A program made the position numbers and the translations under genes. Under the pieces are notes generated by a model. The model saw only the letters and a list, made by a program, of their open reading frames with translations, searched no databases and was not told the origin of the DNA. Shown here one piece after another: positions 58,564 to 64,000 of a stretch of DNA of 64,000 nucleotides. Location: NCBI RefSeq assembly GCF_009936235.1, contig NZ_AP022314.1, positions 2,480,001-2,544,000 of the forward strand, read 5' to 3'. The first letter of the stretch is position 1. Each line of letters opens with the position of its first letter. The DNA comes from Mycobacterium xenopi. Its GTDB lineage: Bacteria; Actinomycetota; Actinomycetes; Mycobacteriales; Mycobacteriaceae.

Positions 58564-60003
58564 TCAGGCTCGGCCTGCGATCAGCGCGGCCAGCTGGCGG
58601 CGGTTGACCTTGCCGGTCTCGGTGTATGGAATGCGGTCGACGATCACCAGCCGCTCGGGAAGCTTGAAATGAGCGATCAGCTCACGGCAGTGCGAGCGCA
58701 GGTCGTCCAGCGTCAGCGGCACGCGCGCCACCACGGCGGCCGCGACCCGTTGGCCCATTTCGTCGTCGGCGATCCCGGCCACGGCCACGTCGCTGACCGC
58801 GGGATGGGTGCGTATCGCGTCCTCGACCTCGGTCGGCCCGAACTTTTCTCCCCCGCGGTTGATTGTGTCGGTCAACCGGCCGGCGGGATAGATGTAGCCG
58901 TCGGGATCTTGGCGGGCGAGGTCGCCGGTACGCAGCCAGCCGCCCGTGACGTTTTGGCTTGTGTTGACCCATATTTCGCCGACCGTCCCCGTCTCGACGT
59001 CCATGCCCGTGTCCGGGTCGACCACCCGCACCTCAACTCCGGGGAGTGGCCGGCCCACCGAGCCCACCCGGTTGGGGTCACGGTGATCCTCAGGTGACAG
59101 CGTCGTGTAGGCGCCCAGGGTTTCTGTTTGCCCAAAAACGTTGGCAAAAGCCACATTCGGCAGTGCTGCCATGGCTCGTCGCACCAGCGCGACCGGCGCG
59201 GCGGCCGCCCCGTACGCGATGGCCACCAGTGAACTGAGGTCGGTTCGGCCGAAGTCGGGGTGGTCGAGGATCCGCTGCAACATCGTCGGCACCAAAAACA
59301 CGCTGCTCACCCGGTGCGCTTGCACCAGGCGCAGCCAGTCTCCGGCATCGAATCGGTCCTGCACCACCGTGGTGTGGCCCGAGTACAGGCTGCCCAGCAT
59401 GCCCAGCGCGCCGCCGACATGGAAGAACGGCACGCACATCATGCTGACCGCAGGGGGCGCTCCGGGCCGAAAAGGTGCGCTGAATCCGGTGATTCGCGCC
59501 CCCAGCTGCGCGTGGGTGATGCCGATCGCCTTCGGTAGCCCGGTCGTGCCGCTGGTGAACAAGACCAAAGCCTCACAGTGATCGACATCTTGGGCGGGTG
59601 GCGCGGCAACACGGCCCTCGCTCAACAGGTCGGCTGCGGTCAGCGCCTTGGAAGCGCCCGCCCGAGAGAGCCGAACGGCGTACTCCTCCCCCGCCACACC
59701 CACGTCTGCGCACCCGGCATGGTGCAGCAGCACCTGCAGCTCCGACGGTGTCAGGGCAGGGTTCATCAGAGCGGCTGCCGCGCCGATGCGCGCCGCAGCC
59801 AGCATCGACGAGATCGACAGCAGGCTTCCCACATCCACAACCGCGACACGCCGGCCGGCAAGGCCCTCGGCGGCCAGCCCAGCGGCGCAGCACTGCACGC
59901 TGGTCGCCAGCTCGGCGTAGCTGACGACACGCCCGCCGAGGATCAGCGCGGCGCGACCGGGGTCCCCAGCCGCAGGGGCGTCGAGGATCGTGCCGATATT
60001 CAT
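58564..60003 (-). CDS. AMP-forming acyl/aryl-CoA ligase (ANL superfamily)
   Basis: A 479-aa adenylating enzyme, somewhat shorter than the usual 500-550 aa. Motifs: P-loop LVLFTSGTTGLPKAIGITH, VFGQTETLGAYT, the hinge-region GWLRTGDLARQDPDGYIYPAGRLTDTINRGGEKF and catalytic Lys in PYTETGKVNRRQL. It activates a carboxylic acid as acyl-AMP and usually transfers it to CoA. It lies 4 nt after the copy-2 paralogue and 16 nt before copy 1, so all are one operon. Substrate unknown. Confidence 0.88.
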   Translation of the reverse strand: MNIGTILDAPAAGDPGRAALILGGRVVSYAELATSVQCCAAGLAAEGLAGRRVAVVDVGSLLSISSMLAAARIGAAAALMNPALTPSELQVLLHHAGCADVGVAGEEYAVRLSRAGASKALTAADLLSEGRVAAPPAQDVDHCEALVLFTSGTTGLPKAIGITHAQLGARITGFSAPFRPGAPPAVSMMCVPFFHVGGALGMLGSLYSGHTTVVQDRFDAGDWLRLVQAHRVSSVFLVPTMLQRILDHPDFGRTDLSSLVAIAYGAAAAPVALVRRAMAALPNVAFANVFGQTETLGAYTTLSPEDHRDPNRVGSVGRPLPGVEVRVVDPDTGMDVETGTVGEIWVNTSQNVTGGWLRTGDLARQDPDGYIYPAGRLTDTINRGGEKFGPTEVEDAIRTHPAVSDVAVAGIADDEMGQRVAAAVVARVPLTLDDLRSHCRELIAHFKLPERLVIVDRIPYTETGKVNRRQLAALIAGRA

Positions 60004-60007
60004 GCGC

Positions 60008-60706
60008 TCAGTACAAGGGCGACCATGACGAGGTCCGCAGGAGCCTGCTGGTCCACTGATCGCGCAGGTCCAGCGCGTCGTGCATCCAGGTTCCCGGCGC
60101 GCGCTGCTCCGGCGGAATCTCGGTGCGCAGCAGGCGAAGCAACGCGTCGGGCTGGTTGATGCGCTGCATCAGCGCGACCTCCCGGCGCACGTGACTGCCC
60201 AGGGCCGGTTGGAAGGCAGCCTCAATGGTGAGCAACGCCGTCGGCCGGTCGAGGCTCTTGGCGTACACCTCGCCGCAGCGCTCGATGTATTCGGCGAATT
60301 TGTCCTCGTAGGGCCACATGGTGTCTTCCATGTACAGCGTCAGCTCGTGCTCGCGACCATCAGCGGGGACCTGCTCGAACGGCACGTGCTGAAGGGGCGA
60401 CCACGGCAGCGGCATCAGCAGCTTGGCGTCGACTTCGTAGCGCAGTTCGTCCAGCTCGCGCATCCACTGTCGCAGATCGCCCTTCTGGATCCGGAGCGCC
60501 AGCCGCTCCCAGGCTGCTCCGTCGCGAACGGCGGTAATGGTGACGACGGTGTAGGACGGGCCACTGCCGTGCGCGTGATTCGCGTACCACAACAACCGCG
60601 CGTCATCGCCCGCGGCGAGCAGCGGCATCCAGCCTTCGCGGAAGGCGGCCTCGAAGTCGTCTTCGGCGCGCCCGCGCACCTTATGCACCTCGTGCATGAA
60701 CAGCAT
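60008..60706 (-). CDS. 237-aa-class cluster protein, copy 2 (paralogue of 57834-58547)
   Basis: A 232-aa protein if started at ATG 60706 (237 aa from an upstream start at 60721). It aligns along its whole length with the copy at 57834: HEVHKVRGRAEDDFEAAF, LLWYANHAHGSGPSYTVVTI, LMPLPWSPLQHV, MEDTMWPYEDKFAEYIE, HVRREVALMQRI and RLLRTSSWSPLY. It is the first gene of the minus operon. Two copies in one operon suggest a heterodimer or two successive steps. No known family can be named. Confidence 0.65.
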   Translation of the reverse strand: MLFMHEVHKVRGRAEDDFEAAFREGWMPLLAAGDDARLLWYANHAHGSGPSYTVVTITAVRDGAAWERLALRIQKGDLRQWMRELDELRYEVDAKLLMPLPWSPLQHVPFEQVPADGREHELTLYMEDTMWPYEDKFAEYIERCGEVYAKSLDRPTALLTIEAAFQPALGSHVRREVALMQRINQPDALLRLLRTEIPPEQRAPGTWMHDALDLRDQWTSRLLRTSSWSPLY

Positions 60707-60872
60707 GCCGAGACCTCCCAAAAGCGGGCCGCGCCGCGCGCCCGCGCTTTCCGCACGTTATTCCGCCGGACCTGTCGTGTCCACGGCCGTTCGGCAACAC
60801 ACAGATCTGGACAGCGACGGCGGGAATCTGATTTGCTCAGACGGCACCCGGTTCACCTGCAGGAAGTCGCCC

Positions 60873-61355
60873 ATGGCCCGAATCGACGTCCCCGACGGCC
60901 CCGGCGGGGAGGCTGCGATGGTCTGGACGTTGCGACCACAGCTGGCCGACATGGTCGAGCGGATGATCAAGGGCGCCTACCAGCAGAGCATCCTGCCGGT
61001 CGAGGAACGCGAACTGGCCAGGATGCGCATCGCACAGCTCAACGACTGTGTTGCCTGCTCGGGCTTTCGCGCACCGTCGGTGCTTGAAGCCGGCGTCGCT
61101 GCCGAGCTCTACGAGAACGTTGCCGACTATCCCACCTACCCGGGTTATACGCCGCGGCAACGCCTTGCCATCGAGTACGCTGAGCGTTTCGCCACCGACC
61201 ATGCCTCGATCGCGGACGCGTTCATGGACCGGATGCGCGAGCTGTTCACCGATGCCGAGATTCTCGACCTGACGTTGTGCGTGGCGGTGTTCCTCGGTCT
61301 TGGCCGCACCTTGACAGTCCTCGGCATCGACCAGTCCTGCGCGATCGACGTGTGA
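60873..61355 (+). CDS. Carboxymuconolactone-decarboxylase/AhpD-like protein
   Basis: A 160-aa all-helical AhpD-like protein with the redox CxxC in LNDCVACSGFRAPS, preceded by EERELARMRIAQ and followed by YTPRQRLAIEYAERFATDH. Members either reduce peroxides using the CxxC or act as gamma-carboxymuconolactone decarboxylases; the CxxC favours the former. ATG 60873 follows AGGAAG. First gene of the plus-strand half of the cluster, divergent from the ligase operon. Confidence 0.82.
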   Translation: MARIDVPDGPGGEAAMVWTLRPQLADMVERMIKGAYQQSILPVEERELARMRIAQLNDCVACSGFRAPSVLEAGVAAELYENVADYPTYPGYTPRQRLAIEYAERFATDHASIADAFMDRMRELFTDAEILDLTLCVAVFLGLGRTLTVLGIDQSCAIDV

Positions 61356-61362
61356 GCGACAC

Positions 61363-61992
61363 GTGGACATCGCCTCGGTCGACGAATTGCTGACCACTAC
61401 GCGGGCAGTGCGCAAACGCCTCGATGTGACGAGACCCGTCCCACGCGAGGTGATCTTGGATTGCGTGCGCCTGGCCATGCAAGCGCCCACGGCGAGCAAC
61501 GCCCAGGACTGGCGGTGGTTGGTGGTCACCGCCGCCGACAAGCGCGCCGCGATTGCGGAGATATACCGAAGCGTCGGCGGCGAGTACCTCGCCCATGCCG
61601 CGGACACCGAAGCCGACCCGCAGACCCGCCGCGTCTATCGCAGCGCGCTGGCCCTTACCGAGATGCTGGCTCAGGTGCCCGTGCACGTCATTCCGTGTCT
61701 ACGGCGTCGCTTTGACGAAACCGACCGGCTGGTCGCCGCGTCAGCGTGGGCGTCGATCATCCCGGCCGCGTGGAGCTTCCTGCTGGCCCTTCGCTCCCGC
61801 GGCTTGGGATCTGTCTGGACGACAATGCATTTGGCCAAAGAGCAACAAGTGGCCGAGTTGCTTGACATACCCGCCACGGTCACCCAGGTCGCGCTGTTCC
61901 CGGTTGCATACACGATCGGCACCGACTTTCGGCCCGCATCACGGCCACCCCCGCAGACCGTCACCTTTTGGAACACCTGGGGAGAACACTGA
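61363..61992 (+). CDS. Nitroreductase-family protein (cluster)
   Basis: A 209-aa FMN-dependent nitroreductase fold: VDELLTTTRAVRKRLDVTRPV, LAMQAPTASNAQDWRWLVVTA, SAWASIIPAAWSFLLALRSRGLGSVWTT and LLDIPATVTQVALFPVAYTIG. GTG 61363 starts 7 nt after the AhpD-like gene; the stop overlaps the SRPBCC start (TGATG). Likely reduces an enone, quinone or nitro intermediate of the cluster pathway. It is not a close copy of the nitroreductase at 43259-43963. Confidence 0.83.
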   Translation: MDIASVDELLTTTRAVRKRLDVTRPVPREVILDCVRLAMQAPTASNAQDWRWLVVTAADKRAAIAEIYRSVGGEYLAHAADTEADPQTRRVYRSALALTEMLAQVPVHVIPCLRRRFDETDRLVAASAWASIIPAAWSFLLALRSRGLGSVWTTMHLAKEQQVAELLDIPATVTQVALFPVAYTIGTDFRPASRPPPQTVTFWNTWGEH

Positions 61993-62486
61993 TGCGCTCA
62001 TACACCGTGCGATTCCACGTCGATGCGCCGCCGGACAAAGTGTGGCGCGTGCTGCACCCGCCGGCGCCGCCGAACTCCCCGCGGCCACGGGTCCTCAAGT
62101 GGCCCACCGGCAGCATGGAGATTTTGCACGAGGGCGACGAAGCCGGTGAGGGCTTGGTCCGGACATGCGTGTTCGCTGTACCGAAGTACTTGCTGTCGGG
62201 CGGCAAGGGCCGGTCGTTTGAGACCGTGACCGAGGCGAAGCTCAACAAGCTCTCCCGCTATGTGGCGATGGGAAAGCCGCTGTGGTCGCGTGCGGAGGGC
62301 TACCACGAGTTGGAGGAACAGCCCGACGGCACCACGGTGCTGACGTTCCATGAGGACTATCACGCGTATAACCCGGTGCTGCGTTTGCTTTTCGAGCGAC
62401 TGGTGCATGGGCGAATCTCGCGCGACAACCTTGAGACCTACCAGCATGCGCTTAGCTACGCCGGCCGGGTACGGCGCCTCGCCTAG
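61992..62486 (+). CDS. SRPBCC/START-like protein (cluster)
   Basis: A 164-aa helix-grip protein: SYTVRFHVDAPPDKVWRVLHPP at the N-terminus, a central strand region (GEGLVRTCVFAVPKYLL, YHELEEQPDGTTVLTFHEDYHAYNP) and the C-terminal helix LLFERLVHGRISRDNLETYQHAL. Such proteins bind hydrophobic ligands or act as cyclases/aromatases. Coupled to the nitroreductase by TGATG overlap. Last gene of the plus half. Confidence 0.8.
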   Translation: MRSYTVRFHVDAPPDKVWRVLHPPAPPNSPRPRVLKWPTGSMEILHEGDEAGEGLVRTCVFAVPKYLLSGGKGRSFETVTEAKLNKLSRYVAMGKPLWSRAEGYHELEEQPDGTTVLTFHEDYHAYNPVLRLLFERLVHGRISRDNLETYQHALSYAGRVRRLA

Positions 62487-62642
62487 CGCCGGATCGTCGG
62501 ATCATGCCGAAAGTGCATTCTTAGCAAAGTATTAAGCACCGCTGCCGGTCACCTTAGAATCGCTGCCTACCGTTCGAATTGTCGGGTTGAGGGGTCGCTC
62601 AACCAAACAGCTCAGCAACAATTGCGAGAAGTGAGGCAGGGC

Positions 62643-63098
62643 ATGACCGGTTCGACTAAGACGGTGGCTGACCTCACGCCTCGTCGCCGCAACCCCGTAA
62701 TCGACTGCGGCGGTGCCCGGATCAGGGCTCAGCAGCGTCATCTGGCCACTGTGGTGACGATCAGCGGCGTCATCGACGCTGCAAACGTCGATCGCGTCAG
62801 CGATTCCAGCAGACGTTTCATCCTCGCGGACAGTCCATTCATCCTGGATCTCAGTGGCGTGGATTGCCTGGCAGCGCAAGCTGTTTTCCTCTTGCATCGC
62901 GTCGATCACGATTGCTGCGCCGCCCGAGTGGAATGGGCTCTGGTGCCCAGCCATGCAGTACGGCAAGCGCTGTGGATCACCAACGACGATGGTGTTTTTC
63001 CTGTCGTGGACTCGGTGCACGAGGCCCTCCGATACTTCGCCGACGCCATCGTCACGCGCCGTCGCTTGCTCCTGCCGCTGCTCACCAAATCCGCATAG
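62643..63098 (+). CDS. STAS-domain protein (anti-anti-sigma-like, Rv1904-like)
   Basis: A 151-aa single STAS domain: LATVVTISGVIDAANVDRVSDSSRRFIL, FILDLSGVDCLAAQAVFLLHRVD, with the DLSGVDC loop where the phosphorylatable Ser/Thr of anti-sigma antagonists sits. The residue after the loop is Ala-Ala rather than Ser/Thr-Gly, so phospho-control may be lost. It matches M. tuberculosis Rv1904 in length, ends (LLPLLTKSA) and composition. No anti-sigma kinase gene is adjacent. Confidence 0.8.
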   Translation: MTGSTKTVADLTPRRRNPVIDCGGARIRAQQRHLATVVTISGVIDAANVDRVSDSSRRFILADSPFILDLSGVDCLAAQAVFLLHRVDHDCCAARVEWALVPSHAVRQALWITNDDGVFPVVDSVHEALRYFADAIVTRRRLLLPLLTKSA

Positions 63099-63132
63099 CA
63101 CCCGACGCGCCGACCGCGTACGCTGCTGTGGC

Positions 63133-63672
63133 ATGGGGCTGAAGAAAGCAGCGATCGTCGTGGCCGGTGCTGTCCTGATGGGCTGCGCCGGATCCACCGG
63201 CTTTGCCGGCGCCGCCCCTCCGACGCCGTCGCCGCCCGCACCGCCGACACCCCACGCGCAGCCTGGGCATTCTTCGCGACCCGGACCGCCAGCGCCTACG
63301 GTGCCGCCTGGGTCGCCGACCCAGACACCGCCCGGACCCAAGACGGTCATCGACCACGACGGGACCTTTGCGGTCGGAACGGACATCCTGCCGGGCACCT
63401 ACACCTCGGCGGGACCGGTGCAGGGTCGCACCTGCTATTGGAAACGAACCAACGGCAGCGACATCATCGACAACGCGATGACCAAAAAGCCCCAGGTGGT
63501 GCAGATCGAGCCGACCGACAAGGCGTTCAAGACCGACGGCTGCCAGCCCTGGCAGAAGAACGATGCGGCAACCGTAGACCCCGGCAAGTCCCCCGCAGAA
63601 GCCAAAGTCCAGCTGGACATCCTCAACGGCATTGCCAGCCAGCACGGCGCGGATCAACCACCCAAGCCCTGA
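63133..63672 (+). CDS. Exported Pro-rich protein (Rv1906c-like)
   Basis: A 179-aa protein: signal peptide (KKAAIVVAGAVLMGCAGSTGFAGA; the Cys gives a weak lipobox), a Pro/Thr-rich linker of ~40 residues, then a compact domain (DHDGTFAVGTDILPGTYTSAGPV, TCYWKRTNGSD, KKPQVVQIEPTDKAFKTDGCQPW) with two Cys that probably pair. It matches M. tuberculosis Rv1906c. TACGCT at 63119-63124 ends 8 nt before the ATG, so the transcript may be nearly leaderless. Function unknown. Confidence 0.83.
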   Translation: MGLKKAAIVVAGAVLMGCAGSTGFAGAAPPTPSPPAPPTPHAQPGHSSRPGPPAPTVPPGSPTQTPPGPKTVIDHDGTFAVGTDILPGTYTSAGPVQGRTCYWKRTNGSDIIDNAMTKKPQVVQIEPTDKAFKTDGCQPWQKNDAATVDPGKSPAEAKVQLDILNGIASQHGADQPPKP

Positions 63673-63752
63673 CTACGGCCGCTTGCATCCGATCACGCGA
63701 ACCCTCAACGTCGCAATCTTTGGGGGATGCGGCCGGTCTGCCACGCCGAGGC

Positions 63753-64000
63753 CTAGGTGGTCGCCGCTTCGGCCTCTTGGCCGGCGCCGTTAGCGGCCAG
63801 TGAGTCATCCCACCCGTTCAACTGCGCCTCCGCTGGCTGAGGCTGCTCGACGTCGTCCGGCCCGGTTATCGCGCGGAGCGTTGCGATGAGCTCCTTGACC
63901 TTTTCCGCTTCGTAGTCGGTGGGTGTGGCGCCGGCCTCGAGAGCGTCGGGAAGGTCCGGCCGAAGCCCGACACCGTTTGCCGCCTCCTGCGCCGATAGTT
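63753..64000 (-). CDS. C-terminal part of an unknown protein (5' end outside window)
   Basis: The minus-strand frame is open from the window edge to TAG at 63753-63755, 82 codons. The sequence is acidic and Ala/Glu-rich (TPTDYEAEKVKELIATLRAITG, then EQPQPAEAQLNGWDDSLAANG), with codon use and composition like a genuine coding end. No domain is recognised. Convergent with the Rv1906c-like gene. Confidence 0.5.
   Translation of the reverse strand, partial: LSAQEAANGVGLRPDLPDALEAGATPTDYEAEKVKELIATLRAITGPDDVEQPQPAEAQLNGWDDSLAANGAGQEAEAATT

Noticed and set aside
1..64000. tRNA, rRNA, riboswitch or CRISPR array
   Set aside because: None noticed on either strand by reading; a covariance-model search was not possible.

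Overview
The window looks like a chromosomal segment of a slow-growing Mycobacterium that I cannot name to species. GC is high. Many GTG and TTG starts and several leaderless promoters occur. Many genes match M. tuberculosis proteins that I recognise from memory (no search was run): mazEF6, Rv1987, Rv1419 (ricin-type lectin), sseB, Rv0315 (GH16), Rv0517/Rv0518, an unsplit long-form isocitrate lyase, furA-katG, Rv1904, Rv1906c and an Rv2078-Rv2080-like operon. Order and strand differ from H37Rv, and insertion sequences and gene remnants lie between them, so the segment is rearranged.

Layout. 0-5 kb: a secreted peptide cut by the window edge, a cation-efflux remnant, an intact IS256-family element, then a type VII-associated cassette (EspC-like protein, 558-aa effector-like protein, six-segment membrane protein). 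5-9 kb: a truncated helZ and a decayed three-gene transposon. 9-12 kb: two toxin-antitoxin operons (mazEF6 and relBE-type), both with leaderless promoters overlapped by short direct repeats, separated by gene remnants. 12-22 kb: a cellulose-binding secreted protein, an unusual peroxiredoxin-DUF742 fusion, a P450 remnant, a coupled ATP-grasp ligase/serine hydrolase pair, a secreted GH172-family protein, DUF899, and an SRPBCC gene cut by an IS21 remnant. 22-25 kb: a second type VII-associated cassette (EspC-like, alpha/beta hydrolase, lipoprotein). 25-46 kb: mostly metabolic genes, a GH16 glucanase, isocitrate lyase, a Tat-lipoprotein sulfatase, and an acyltransferase/SGNH pair. 46.9-49.6 kb: furA-katG. 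49.6-55.2 kb: an M15 peptidase, IS110 and IS21-like elements; the latter splits a DUF4262 gene with a 6-bp target duplication. 55.3-62.5 kb: a GT87 mannosyltransferase and a divergent cluster (P450, two 237-aa-class paralogues, adenylating enzyme / AhpD-like, nitroreductase, SRPBCC). 62.6-64 kb: STAS and secreted Rv1906c-like genes.

How genes work together. The strongest candidate system is the pair of type VII-associated cassettes. Their large proteins share a collinear N-terminal region (Trp-Glu-Gly turn, then an FTVGED-type motif about 60 residues later) but have unrelated C-terminal domains: a glycine-zipper segment in one, an alpha/beta hydrolase in the other. Each has its own EspC-like partner and its own membrane or lipoprotein neighbour. 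That is the architecture of a polymorphic effector family with a common delivery module; the toxin/immunity reading is inference. Other candidates are the peroxiredoxin-DUF742 fusion and the 56.6-62.5 kb cluster, where two paralogues flank an AMP-forming ligase next to a P450.

Decay is widespread. Every transposase-type gene except the IS256 one carries frameshifts, and at least nine host genes are broken. No rRNA, tRNA or CRISPR array was seen.
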